Shown: positions 44,189-53,406 of the stretch, piece after piece
Layout: each line of letters starts with the position of its first letter
Position numbering within the stretch: position 1 is the first letter of the stretch
Assembly: GCA_910584915.1 (NCBI GenBank)
Contig: CAJUDM010000013.1
Location: forward strand, 58,182 to 122,181
DNA length: 64,000 nt
Direction of reading: 5' to 3'
From: an uncultured Lachnospiraceae bacterium
Lineage (GTDB): Bacteria > Bacillota > Clostridia > Lachnospirales > Lachnospiraceae
Notes under the pieces: model-generated
Database searches by the model: none
The model's input: the letters and a program-made list of their open reading frames with translations, nothing else
What the model was told of the DNA's origin: nothing
Translations under genes and position numbers: made by a program

Positions 44189-45226
44189 ATGGGCAGAAAG
44201 AGAAGATGCTATTCCGGCATTGGCGGCCAGGCGGTGCTGGAAGGGATTATGATGAAAAATAACACTCGTTATTCAGTTGCGGTCAGAAAACCGGACGGTG
44301 AGATCGATGTGGAGATCGGGGAATACACCGGTATTTTGGGGGGCAGTTCGTTGACAAAGCTCCCGTTTATACGCGGGATATTTTCTTTTGTGGATTCTCT
44401 GCGGCTGGGGACAAGGTGCCTGAACCATTCCGCCGCGTTTTTCGCGGAGGAAGAGGAGACAAAAGAGAGCGCAGCCGACAAAATGTTGAACAGGGTGTTC
44501 AAGGATAAAGCGGAGAGTATCCTGATGATGCTCACGACGATCATCGCGGTCGTCTTTGCGGTGGGCATTTTTATGGTGCTGCCCTATTTTATTTCCAGTT
44601 ATCTTGAAAGATTCGTCAGGAATGAGTCTCTTCTGGCGATCATAGAGGGGATCATCCGCATCCTGATCTTCGTGATGTATGTTCTGCTGATCTCACTGAT
44701 GAAGGATATCAGGCGGGTGTATATGTACCACGGAGCGGAGCATAAATGCATCAACTGTATCGAGCGGGGAAGGGAGCTGACTGTGGAGAACGTGATGAAG
44801 AGTTCCAAACAGCACAGGCGGTGCGGTACCAGCTTTTTGCTGTTTGTGATGTTTGTCAGCGTGATCCTGTTTTTCTTTATCCGTGTGGACAATATGGCGC
44901 TCAAAGTGGCGATCCGTATCCTGTTGATCCCTGTCATCGCCGGGATCGCTTATGAGATCATCCGTCTGGCGGGCAGGTCCGACAACTGGCTTGTCCGTGC
45001 AATATCAGCGCCGGGACTCTGGCTGCAGGGGCTGACCACGAAGGAACCTGACGAGGACATGGTGGAAGTGGCGATCAAAGCGGTGGAGGCCGTGTTTGAC
45101 TGGAGGGCATATCTGAGAGAGAATTTCGGATATGAGGACAGTCAGGAACAGCAGGAGCAGGATCTGGGGATGGACGATGAGGACGAGGAGGAGCCCAGCT
45201 TTATCGGGAGTGACGAGATCGAGTGA
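44189..45226 (+). CDS. DUF1385 family membrane protein
   Basis: 345 residues. N-terminal GIGGQAVLEGIMMKN and YHGAEHKCINCIERG are the DUF1385 hallmarks; two hydrophobic segments lie near 112-140 (MMLTTIIAVVFAVGIFMVLP) and 210-255. The C-terminus is very acidic (EDSQEQQEQDLGMDDEDEEE). Function is not known; the gene regularly sits between rpmE and prmC in Clostridia, as here. ATG 44189 follows GGAGAGAAT. Confidence 0.88.
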   Translation: MGRKRRCYSGIGGQAVLEGIMMKNNTRYSVAVRKPDGEIDVEIGEYTGILGGSSLTKLPFIRGIFSFVDSLRLGTRCLNHSAAFFAEEEETKESAADKMLNRVFKDKAESILMMLTTIIAVVFAVGIFMVLPYFISSYLERFVRNESLLAIIEGIIRILIFVMYVLLISLMKDIRRVYMYHGAEHKCINCIERGRELTVENVMKSSKQHRRCGTSFLLFVMFVSVILFFFIRVDNMALKVAIRILLIPVIAGIAYEIIRLAGRSDNWLVRAISAPGLWLQGLTTKEPDEDMVEVAIKAVEAVFDWRAYLRENFGYEDSQEQQEQDLGMDDEDEEEPSFIGSDEIE

Positions 45227-45292
45227 GCGACGCCACAGGATAACAGGAGCGGAAGTTTGAGATAAAGTCAGGAGATAGTATATAGAACGGGG

Positions 45293-46171
45293 ATGCAGTA
45301 TCAGGAGATTTACAGGCAGGGAATATCTGATCTGAAAAAAGCGGGTGTAAAAGAGGCTGAGCTGGATGCGAGGCTGTTGTTGGAGGAAGTCTGTGATACC
45401 GACAGAACAGCGCTGTATGCGCATGGAGAGCGGGAACTGACAGTCGGACAGGAGGAGCGGTATCTGGAGATGATCCGGAGGCGGGCGGAGAGGATCCCGC
45501 TCCAGCAAATAATCGGCAGGACGGAATTTATGGGATTGACTTTTTTGGTCAATAAGGATGTCCTCTGTCCCAGACAGGATACGGAGATTCTGGTGGAGGA
45601 GGTGCTGAAATATCTGCATGATGGTACGCGGATCCTGGATATCGGCACGGGAAGCGGCTGTATTTTGCTGAGCCTTCTCTATTACTCCAACTACTGCCGG
45701 GGAGTCGGTGCGGATATTTCAGAAAAAGCGCTGCGGGTGGCGGGAGATAACGCGGCGGCGGTGTTCAGATCACAGCCGGGCTGTGCGGAGGAGCTTTTCG
45801 GGGAGAAAGCGGTTTTTGTAAAGAGCGACCTGTTTGAAAACATAGAGGGACAGTTTGAGATCATTGTGTCTAATCCGCCTTATATCAGGCGGGCGGAGAT
45901 AGAAAACCTGATGCCGGAGGTGAGGGACCACGATCCGTATGCGGCGCTGGACGGCGGGGAGGACGGACTGTTTTTCTACCGGAAGATCACGGAAGGGGCG
46001 AGGGAACATCTGTCCGGCGGCGGGATGCTGTTCTATGAGATCGGATATGACCAGGGGGAAGTGGTCCGCCGGATCATGGAGGACAACGGGTTTCGGGACA
46101 TTGAGATCGTGAAGGATTTTTCGGGGCTTGACAGGGTGGTGTTCGGGACATGGTATGCCTGCGGGCGATGA
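45293..46171 (+). CDS. prmC: Peptide chain release factor N5-glutamine methyltransferase
   Basis: Methylates the Gln of the GGQ motif in release factors using S-adenosylmethionine. 292 residues, full length. An N-terminal helical domain (DLKKAGVKEAELDARLLLEE), ILDIGTGSGCILLSLL for cofactor binding, and the diagnostic NPPY in EIIVSNPPYIRR. It precedes prfA, its substrate gene. Confidence 0.95.
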   Translation: MQYQEIYRQGISDLKKAGVKEAELDARLLLEEVCDTDRTALYAHGERELTVGQEERYLEMIRRRAERIPLQQIIGRTEFMGLTFLVNKDVLCPRQDTEILVEEVLKYLHDGTRILDIGTGSGCILLSLLYYSNYCRGVGADISEKALRVAGDNAAAVFRSQPGCAEELFGEKAVFVKSDLFENIEGQFEIIVSNPPYIRRAEIENLMPEVRDHDPYAALDGGEDGLFFYRKITEGAREHLSGGGMLFYEIGYDQGEVVRRIMEDNGFRDIEIVKDFSGLDRVVFGTWYACGR

Positions 46172-46304
46172 GCCGGAGAGGATGCGGTGAATTCGACGGA
46201 AGCTGCATGCCGGATACTGCGGAAGACAGAGCGGCACTTTGAAATGTGAACGGTGGCAGGAAGATATATTTATATTGTAGCGGAGATAAGGAGAGAGGAT
46301 TCAT

Positions 46305-47378
46305 ATGTTTGACAGATTGGACGATCTGCTCAGGCGGTTTGAGGAGATCATGAATGAACTGGCGGCGCCGGGAGTCACGGATAACCAGCAGCATTTCCGT
46401 GAGTTAATGAAGGAGCAGAGCGACTTAACTCCTTTGGTGGAAGCATACAGAGAGTATAAAAAATGCAGGCAGGATGCGGAGGATTCCCTGGCTATGCTGG
46501 AGGAGGAGTCCGATGAGGAGATGCGGGACATGCTGAAGGAAGAACTCGCCGCATCCAGAAAACGCATCGAAGAGCTGGAGAATGAGTTGAAGATCCTGCT
46601 TCTGCCGAAGGATCCCAATGATGACAAGAATGTCATTGTAGAGATCCGGGCGGGTGCGGGCGGCGATGAGGCGGCGCTCTTTGCGGCGGAAATTTACCGC
46701 ATGTATGTGCACTACGCGGAGACAAAGAGGTGGAAGGTAGAGACGCTGGAGATGGAGGAGATCGGCATCGGCGGTATGAAGAGCGTGACCTTTATGCTGA
46801 GCGGACAGGGCGCCTACTCCATCATGAAGTATGAGAGCGGCGTGCACCGCGTACAGCGTGTGCCGGAGACGGAATCCGGGGGACGTATCCATACATCCAC
46901 GATCACTGTGGCAGTGATGCCGGAGGCGGAGGAAGTGGATGTGCAGATCGATGAGAGAGATATCAGGATCGATGTCTGCAGATCCTCGGGAGCAGGCGGG
47001 CAGTGCGTCAACACGACGGACTCCGCGGTGCGGCTGACGCATATCCCGACCGGCATCGTGATCTACTCCCAGACCGAGAAATCCCAGATCCAGAACAGGG
47101 CGAAGGCGTACGCCCTGCTGCGAACAAAACTTTATGACCTGGAGCAGCAGAAGGCCCACGACGCGGAGGCGGAACTGCGAAAGAGCCAGGTGGGAACGGG
47201 CGACCGCTCCGAGAAGATCAGGACCTATAATTTCCCTCAGGGAAGAGTGACAGACCATCGGATCAACCTGACGTTATATAAACTTGACAAGATCATGGAC
47301 GGGGACATCCAGGAGATCGTGGACGCCTGCATCGCAGCCGATCAGGCGGCAAAGCTGTTGAGGATGGGAGAGAACTGA
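46305..47378 (+). CDS. prfA: Peptide chain release factor 1
   Basis: Recognises UAA and UAG and triggers peptide release. 357 residues. Domain 1 helices (1-100), RVQRVPETESGGRIHTSTIT, and the catalytic GGQ at residues 231-233 (SSGAGGQCVNTTDSAVR). C-terminus IDACIAADQAAKLLRMGEN is complete. GGAGAGAGG precedes the ATG. The last 34 bases including the stop codon are duplicated 60 bases downstream. Confidence 0.96.
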   Translation: MFDRLDDLLRRFEEIMNELAAPGVTDNQQHFRELMKEQSDLTPLVEAYREYKKCRQDAEDSLAMLEEESDEEMRDMLKEELAASRKRIEELENELKILLLPKDPNDDKNVIVEIRAGAGGDEAALFAAEIYRMYVHYAETKRWKVETLEMEEIGIGGMKSVTFMLSGQGAYSIMKYESGVHRVQRVPETESGGRIHTSTITVAVMPEAEEVDVQIDERDIRIDVCRSSGAGGQCVNTTDSAVRLTHIPTGIVIYSQTEKSQIQNRAKAYALLRTKLYDLEQQKAHDAEAELRKSQVGTGDRSEKIRTYNFPQGRVTDHRINLTLYKLDKIMDGDIQEIVDACIAADQAAKLLRMGEN

Positions 47379-47439
47379 ATACCGCCTGATCGGCTTCGAT
47401 CCAAGGCGGCAAAGCTGTTGAGGATGGGAGAGAACTGAA
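47337..47439 (+). repeat. Duplicated prfA 3' end with flanking inverted repeat
   Basis: Bases 47345-47379 (last 11 codons of prfA and stop) recur at 47405-47439 with no change seen. GCCGATCAGGCGG (47337-47349, coding) is complementary to CCGCCTGATCGGC (47382-47394), so the stop region can fold into a 13-bp stem. No T-run follows. Confidence 0.85.
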
Positions 47440-47554
47440 AGGCAGCCTGATGCGGGAGGGTTCTTTCTGAATTATTGTCAATGCGGTGGATAGTTTCGGC
47501 ACAGAATTCAATTTTGTGAATGTTCCGTGTAATTCCGATGAGAGGAATGGAAGG

Positions 47555-49153
47555 ATGGGTACGTACAAATATCTGACGTCTGTGGAAATAATAGAATATC
47601 TCTGTCAGGGTTCGGCGAACGGTTTTCGGAAAGTGTATCTTGACAGGGTGGAGAGAAGGCTGGGACTGCCTCTGCCGGCTGTATTGCGGGACTTCCTGCT
47701 GCGGGTCGGCAGGGAGCGCGTCTGTATTGGAGAAAGAGAGTTCTTTTCTCCCGCATCTTTCCGAAAGAGGGAGGGATATCTGGTCATCGGGAGCATAGAA
47801 GGAGCAGGGATTATCGGCATTTCTCTGGAGGATACGGAGAAAGAAGACCCGCCGGTGTATCTGCGGAATGTGTGGGGAAGATGGGATGCATTGACGGAGA
47901 GTATGGAGGCGTATCTGCTTGTGGAACTGGACAGGAGGATGCGCAGGACGAAGATAGCCCGGTATCAGGAGCATGCTGACTGTGCGGGCCATCTCAGCAG
48001 ATATTTTTATTGTAAGTGGCTTATGTATAAAGAACAGGCCTGGGATATGGATCCCTCGGAAGTCTTTGTTCCCGTGGAGAAATGGGATGATATTTTTCCT
48101 GAGAAGGACGACGGAGACTGGGAAGATTGGGAGGATGACGAAGTCCCGGACGGCGAGGGAAACCCGGAAGATGACGAGGGCTGGGAGAACGGTGAAGACC
48201 TGAACGATGACGAGGATTGGGATGCTGACGAAGCCCCGGAAGGTGACGGGGAGACTGTGATCATTCCGCAGGAGTTAAAGGATTTTCTGTCTGAAAATAA
48301 GGTGTCCTATATTGCCGCACCGTACTGTATCGCGATCTGCCGGGAGGAGGAGACTGGCATCTTATACAGCGCATGCTTTCCGAAAAACGACCGGCGTTTT
48401 GCGAGTCTTCTGCGGATCAGTGCGTCGGATATCTCCAATAGAGACCGTTATGTGGAGAAGCTTTTAAATGAACTGGCGGAGAAAGTTCATAGCCCGGTGA
48501 TGGGACACTGCCTCAAGAAATTATTTCTGCTGCCTGCGGGAGTGCGCGAGCTGGCTGACGAAGAACTGCATATACGGGTTGCCGGCTGGATCGATGACTT
48601 TTTGGAAATTTTTGAGAAGAACCGTTCGTGGAAACTCGGCGTCTGTGAATCGGACAGATTTATCAGGTGTTCCGGGGTGGGAGATTGGGAGAAGGGTGAA
48701 ACTTTGCCGACCATATGGTATTGCCACCATCTGAAGGAGGATCCGCCGTTTTGGAATCCCGCCTACAGGCGCGGGATCAAAGAGGAAGAGGAGGCGGCGC
48801 CGAAGGAACTGGAGCCGTTTCTCAGGGAATTGTTTTACCGGGCGCATGATTACAGCCTGCTGAACCGCTATGCGTTTCTGGCAGGAAAGATAGTGAAAAA
48901 GGAAGGATATTCCAAAAGAATTGAGAACTATACGGAGGAGGAGCGCTTTGCGCTGTTATCCTTTTACCGTGAGATGGCGGACGGCGTTATGGAGCGTATA
49001 TTGGATTGTCTGGAAAAGCGGATATTCTCTATTCGGATAGGCGACAGGGATTTTACGGAGTTCTGCGGGGATCCAACGGCACATCTGGCGGGCTGGATGA
49101 ACCGGTATGAGAGAAAGGATCTGGCGTTTCTGGATGAGGGCTGCTGGCGATAG
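47555..49153 (+). CDS. SUKH (SMI1/KNR4)-like protein with acidic linker and unknown C-terminal domain
   Basis: 532 residues from the ATG at 47555 (AGAGG upstream; the frame extends to 47486). The N-terminal part (VERRLGLPLPAVLRDFLLRV, then FFSPASFRKREGYLVIGSIE, about 25-130) resembles SMI1/KNR4 SUKH domains, many of which are immunity proteins for contact-dependent or secreted toxins. A very acidic repeat-like linker (about 185-235, with DDGDWEDWEDDEVPDGEG) leads to a C-terminal half of about 290 residues that I do not recognise. No toxin gene lies next to it. Immunity function is only a possibility. Confidence 0.6.
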   Translation: MGTYKYLTSVEIIEYLCQGSANGFRKVYLDRVERRLGLPLPAVLRDFLLRVGRERVCIGEREFFSPASFRKREGYLVIGSIEGAGIIGISLEDTEKEDPPVYLRNVWGRWDALTESMEAYLLVELDRRMRRTKIARYQEHADCAGHLSRYFYCKWLMYKEQAWDMDPSEVFVPVEKWDDIFPEKDDGDWEDWEDDEVPDGEGNPEDDEGWENGEDLNDDEDWDADEAPEGDGETVIIPQELKDFLSENKVSYIAAPYCIAICREEETGILYSACFPKNDRRFASLLRISASDISNRDRYVEKLLNELAEKVHSPVMGHCLKKLFLLPAGVRELADEELHIRVAGWIDDFLEIFEKNRSWKLGVCESDRFIRCSGVGDWEKGETLPTIWYCHHLKEDPPFWNPAYRRGIKEEEEAAPKELEPFLRELFYRAHDYSLLNRYAFLAGKIVKKEGYSKRIENYTEEERFALLSFYREMADGVMERILDCLEKRIFSIRIGDRDFTEFCGDPTAHLAGWMNRYERKDLAFLDEGCWR

Positions 49154-49262
49154 TGGAGAGTCTGAGAGACAGGCTGGCAGAGAGACGGGCAGACTGATAA
49201 TTGTCCAACATGACAAAATTGAATGGATAGTATAGAGAGAAAATTGAGGATAGGAAGCATCC

Positions 49263-49595
49263 ATGGCGGAGCATACCGGACTGTATGGAAAAATGGAAGA
49301 AAAGATAGCAAAATGCCGGGAGAGGTATGAGAAGGACAAAAATGATCCATTCAATTCTCATGTCGTTCACAGTGAACTGGAAACACTTGAAGCCCTCTAC
49401 AGCCGCCTCCGGGAAGAGGGATCATCGGCGGCATTATCGGCTGACCTGAAGAAACGGCTTGTGAAACTGGAAGAGGAGAAGGAACGTGAGGAGGCGGCTC
49501 CCTCTTTCAGCTGGTATGGCGATCATTATCATTATCTGATCCTGGAGGGGAAGTGTGATGCTTATCGGGAAGTGATCGGGCTTCTTGATAAATGA
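49263..49595 (+). CDS. Small hypothetical protein
   Basis: 110 residues, not recognised. A helical, coiled-coil-like N-terminal two-thirds (KMEEKIAKCRERYEKDKNDP; LKKRLVKLEEEKEREE) and an aromatic end (SFSWYGDHYHYLILEGKCDA). No signal peptide. A weak AGGATAGG site precedes the ATG. It follows the SUKH-like gene by 110 bases and has a terminator behind it, so the two may be a unit. Confidence 0.6.
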   Translation: MAEHTGLYGKMEEKIAKCRERYEKDKNDPFNSHVVHSELETLEALYSRLREEGSSAALSADLKKRLVKLEEEKEREEAAPSFSWYGDHYHYLILEGKCDAYREVIGLLDK

Positions 49596-49630
49596 GAGCA
49601 TTAAATGGAAATAATAATATTGAAGAGATT

Positions 49631-49675
49631 AAAAACGGCTTAGTTTTTGTATAGACGGAAAGAAGCCGTTTTTTT
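49631..49675 (+). terminator. Rho-independent terminator before the CRISPR-Cas locus
   Basis: AAAACGGCTT pairs with AAGCCGTTTT, followed by further T. It isolates the cas operon from upstream genes. Confidence 0.8.
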
Positions 49676-49798
49676 GTTGACGTTAAGCATTTCCTGAATC
49701 GTGCCGCTGTTGATCAGAATGAGGCTTTAGATATGGAGAAAACGTCTGGTTACTGAAATTAAAATGAATGCCCAACAAAGAATATTTTTTGGCAATTA

Positions 49799-49827
49799 AT
49801 GACAATTTAAAAATGGCATGATACAAT
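49799..49827 (+). promoter_or_regulatory. Probable promoter of the cas6-csm operon
   Basis: ATGACA (49799-49804), 17 bases, TACAAT (49822-49827), 42 bases before the cas6 start and after a terminator. Confidence 0.5.
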
Positions 49828-49869
49828 TATTTGTATAAATACCCCATACGAAAAGAGGATAGGTCATAT

Positions 49870-50619
49870 ATGCTTGCAGAACTAAAAATGAAAATAGAGA
49901 CGGACGGCGAAAAGCTTGATTATCGCCAGTCATCAAACATGCAGGGTGTTCTGATGGAGCATATTAGAACAGAGTACGCGGAGAAACTGCACGAACAGGG
50001 GATAAAGCCGTACAGTCAATATCTTTTGAACGGTGCGGAGAATGAGTGGGTGGTCAAAACCTGTACAGCGGAGGCATATCAGGAATTGATATTGCCCTTG
50101 ATGGATTCGGGGTTTACCTCTTTCATGATCGAAAAGAAAGATATCCATGTGACGGTTAAGGAGAAACGCCTGAATACGATCAAAAAGAAGGATCTGCTGG
50201 AAGATTTCTATTCGGGAGAAGGCAGTCACTATCTCAATCTGGAGTTTTTGACGGCGGCATCCTTTAAGAGCAACGGGAAATATGTGATCATGCCTGAGAT
50301 GAGGTATATCTATCAGAGCCTTATGAATAAATACAGCGCGTTATCTGACAGTATGGAGATGTATGATGGAAGAACGTTGGAACAGCTGGTGGATAACAGC
50401 GGTATTATTCGATATCGGTTGAGAAGCACCTGTTTTCCCCTGGAAGGGGTCAAAATTCCTTCCTTTATAGGCGAGATCGGTATCAGGATAAACGGGACTG
50501 ACACCATGGCGAGGTATGTAAAGCTGCTTATGAGATTCGGAGAGTACTCAGGTGTCGGGATCAAGACTGCTATGGGGATGGGAGCGCTTAAGATAAAAGA
50601 GAAAGGGAAGGACACATGA
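49870..50619 (+). CDS. cas6: CRISPR pre-crRNA endoribonuclease Cas6
   Basis: Cuts the repeat RNA to release crRNAs with an 8-base 5' handle. 249 residues; a RAMP protein with two ferredoxin-like folds. An N-terminal KMKIETDGEKLDYRQ, and the Gly-rich C-terminal signature FGEYSGVGIKTAMGMGAL, typical of Cas6. The ATG at 49870 follows AGAGGATAGG. It overlaps csm1 by four bases, so it is coupled to the effector genes. Confidence 0.9.
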   Translation: MLAELKMKIETDGEKLDYRQSSNMQGVLMEHIRTEYAEKLHEQGIKPYSQYLLNGAENEWVVKTCTAEAYQELILPLMDSGFTSFMIEKKDIHVTVKEKRLNTIKKKDLLEDFYSGEGSHYLNLEFLTAASFKSNGKYVIMPEMRYIYQSLMNKYSALSDSMEMYDGRTLEQLVDNSGIIRYRLRSTCFPLEGVKIPSFIGEIGIRINGTDTMARYVKLLMRFGEYSGVGIKTAMGMGALKIKEKGKDT

Positions 50620-53015
50620 CGGACAGAGAAGTCAAACTTGTATTGGGCGGTTTGCTGCATGATATCGGAAAGGTGATATACCGGCAGGGCGACGACAGGA
50701 GGAAACATAGTCAGAGCGGTTATGATTTTCTGAAGAATGAGATTCAGACAGAGGTGCTGGACAGTGACGTACTCGGCTGTGTGAGGTATCACCACGCAGA
50801 TGCGATAAAAGGAGCGGAGCTTTCGGGGGACGCCCTTGCGTATATTGTGTATATCGCGGATAATATTGCCTCGGCGGCAGACCGGCGCGGTAATGATTCG
50901 GCAGATGTTGGATTTGATATATCTCTGCCGCTGCAAAGTGTATTTAATATATTGAACGGCACGAGAGAAGTAAAATATTATGAGCCGAAAACTCTGGATC
51001 CGAAAGACGGCATCAATTATCCAGTGGCAGAAAAGAAAAAGTTTGACGAGGCTTTTTATACGAAAGTGAAAGCGAATCTGACGGATAACCTGAGCGGACT
51101 TGAGTGGACTCAGGAATACATAAATTCACTGCTGGAAGTGCTGGAGGCAAATCTTTCCTATGTTCCATCCTCCACTGCAAAAAGCGAGCTGGCTGATATA
51201 TCGCTGTATGATCATGTGAAACTGACGGCGGCGATTTCAAGTTGTATTTTAGAATATCTTGAGGAGCAGGGTATTGTCGATTACAGAGAAAAGCTGTTTG
51301 CGAAGGGAACGGATTTTTGCGCGGAGAATGCTTTCCTGCTGTACTCGATGGATATGTCCGGTATACAGGATTTTATCTATACGATCGCGAGTAAGAATGC
51401 CTTAAAGACTTTGCGGACACGCTCGTTCTATCTGGAGATCATGATGGAGCATATTATCGACAGTCTGCTCCAGAAACTGCATTTGTCGCGCGCGAATCTT
51501 ATCTATTCCGGCGGCGGACATTGCTATATTCTGATGGCAAATACGGAAAAGACAAGGCTTGCGGTGGAAAGTTATATGAGAGAGTTGAACAGCTGGCTTT
51601 TGGAGACATTTCAGATAAGTCTCTATGTGGGCCGGGGATACGCCGTATGCAGTGCCAACGCATTGAAAAATTTCCCGGAGGGAAGTTATGAGGAGATTTT
51701 CCGAACGATAGGCGAAAAAATATCGGCGAGAAAGAGCCATAGATATACTCCGGATCAGATCAGAATGCTGAACACGAAAAAGTATGGTGATTATACAAGG
51801 GAGTGCAAGGCCTGCAAAAAGATCACGTCCGTGGACGAAGAGGGGATCTGCCCTCTGTGCAATGCGATACGGAAGTTTTCCCGAAACATTTTATACGATG
51901 AGTATTTTACGGTCATGTCGGAGAGAAGCGAGGATGCGCTGCCTCTTCCGGGGGAGTGCTATCTCACATCCGACGATGACAGGTCCCTGAAGATAAAGAT
52001 GCAGCAGGGGGATCATTTTGTGAGGGCGTACAGCAAGAATAAGATGGTTACCGGAAAGCATATCGCCACAAAGTTGTGGGTGGGAAATTATACGGATGGA
52101 AAGACTTTCGAGGAGTATGCACAGGAGTCGGAGGGAATCAGACGTCTGGGGATCATCAGGGCCGATGTGGATAATCTGGGACATGCCTTTGTGTCCGGGT
52201 TCGCGGATCCTGAGAATCAAAACAGATATGTGACATTGTCAAGAACGGCGGTCCTGTCCAGACAGCTTTCCCTGTTTTTTAAATGGCATATCAACCGGAT
52301 TTTGGAGAGCGGCGAATACACGATCGACGGACGTAAGGCGCATTCAAGGATGGCAACGATCTGTTATTCCGGCGGGGACGATCTGTTCATAGTGGGAGCC
52401 TGGAATGACATAATAGAGCTGGCGGTGGATATTCAAAAAAGTTTTGAGCGCTACACGCAGGGCGCGCTGACTCTGTCGGCGGGAATCGGTATTTATGAGG
52501 CGGGATATCCCATCCGCGCTGCCGCGGATGAGGTGGCGGGTATGGAGGAGTGTTCGAAGAGCCTGCCCGGAAAGAATGCCGTGACGCTGCTGGAGGATGG
52601 GGGAGCTCATAATATGGCGACAGAGTCAGGGGGTGTATTAAAAGTCAGCGACGGGACGTACAGCTGGCATGAATTTGAGGAGAGTGTCCTGAGGGAAAAG
52701 TATCAGCATATTTATCGGTTCTTTGAGAACTCACAGGACAGAGGGGGCAGTTTTTTGTATCATCTTCTGGAACTGATCAGAGACAGGGGAGATAGGATCA
52801 ATTTTGCCAGATACGTATATATCCTGTCCAGACTGGAGCCGGGAAAAGAGGCGGAAAAAGAACAGAGAGATGCATACAGAGAGTTTTCTTCCAAAATGTA
52901 TCAGTGGTATCAGGGGAAAGGATCGGATGCAGACTGCAGGCATCTGAAGACAGCAATGACGTTGTACGCGTATCTGACAAGAGAGAAGGAGGAAATGGCA
53001 GATGAGGGTGAATGA
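50616..53015 (+). CDS. csm1: Type III-A Cas10/Csm1
   Basis: Large subunit of the Csm complex; makes cyclic oligoadenylates and cleaves DNA when target RNA is bound. 799 residues. N-terminal HD nuclease (LLHDIGKVIY, His15-Asp16; RYHHADAIKGAEL), first Palm domain with YSGGGHCYILMA, a zinc-finger-like insert (CKACKKITSVDEEGICPLC), and the cyclase Palm domain with intact GGDD at 586-589 (YSGGDDLFIV). Both active sites are therefore present. Overlaps csm2 by 14 bases. Confidence 0.96.
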   Translation: MTDREVKLVLGGLLHDIGKVIYRQGDDRRKHSQSGYDFLKNEIQTEVLDSDVLGCVRYHHADAIKGAELSGDALAYIVYIADNIASAADRRGNDSADVGFDISLPLQSVFNILNGTREVKYYEPKTLDPKDGINYPVAEKKKFDEAFYTKVKANLTDNLSGLEWTQEYINSLLEVLEANLSYVPSSTAKSELADISLYDHVKLTAAISSCILEYLEEQGIVDYREKLFAKGTDFCAENAFLLYSMDMSGIQDFIYTIASKNALKTLRTRSFYLEIMMEHIIDSLLQKLHLSRANLIYSGGGHCYILMANTEKTRLAVESYMRELNSWLLETFQISLYVGRGYAVCSANALKNFPEGSYEEIFRTIGEKISARKSHRYTPDQIRMLNTKKYGDYTRECKACKKITSVDEEGICPLCNAIRKFSRNILYDEYFTVMSERSEDALPLPGECYLTSDDDRSLKIKMQQGDHFVRAYSKNKMVTGKHIATKLWVGNYTDGKTFEEYAQESEGIRRLGIIRADVDNLGHAFVSGFADPENQNRYVTLSRTAVLSRQLSLFFKWHINRILESGEYTIDGRKAHSRMATICYSGGDDLFIVGAWNDIIELAVDIQKSFERYTQGALTLSAGIGIYEAGYPIRAAADEVAGMEECSKSLPGKNAVTLLEDGGAHNMATESGGVLKVSDGTYSWHEFEESVLREKYQHIYRFFENSQDRGGSFLYHLLELIRDRGDRINFARYVYILSRLEPGKEAEKEQRDAYREFSSKMYQWYQGKGSDADCRHLKTAMTLYAYLTREKEEMADEGE

Positions 53016-53394
53016 ACAGAATTATGTCGATGAGGCGGAGAGGGTGATATTGTCTTTGAAGAATAAAAAAGACAAAAAGCAACGTCCTGTAGCCGTAGTG
53101 ACGACATCTAAACTCCGCAACCTGTTATCGATGGTTTCGGACATTTATAACGAGGTGGTCAATCAGGGGGAGGAGAGACTGAGTGAGGATATCTGTTCCA
53201 GAATAGAGTATCTCAGAGTCCGCTTTCTGTATGAGGCGGGGAGAGAAGATTCGGTAAAAAATCTGGTAAATGAAGCGGGGCTTATAGATGTTCTGAAAGG
53301 AATCCATGGCAGCAGGAAAAATTATATCCTGTTCAGTCGGTATATGGAGGCGTTAGTAGCGTTTCGTAAGTTTTATGTGGAAAAGGACGATTAG
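53002..53394 (+). CDS. csm2: Type III-A small subunit Csm2
   Basis: 130 residues, all-helical. LRNLLSMVSDIYNEV and LRVRFLYEAGREDSVKNLVN are typical of Csm2, which forms the inner filament of the Csm complex. It lies between csm1 and csm3, overlapping csm1. Confidence 0.9.
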   Translation: MRVNEQNYVDEAERVILSLKNKKDKKQRPVAVVTTSKLRNLLSMVSDIYNEVVNQGEERLSEDICSRIEYLRVRFLYEAGREDSVKNLVNEAGLIDVLKGIHGSRKNYILFSRYMEALVAFRKFYVEKDD

Positions 53395-53406
53395 AGGAGG
53401 ATATTT

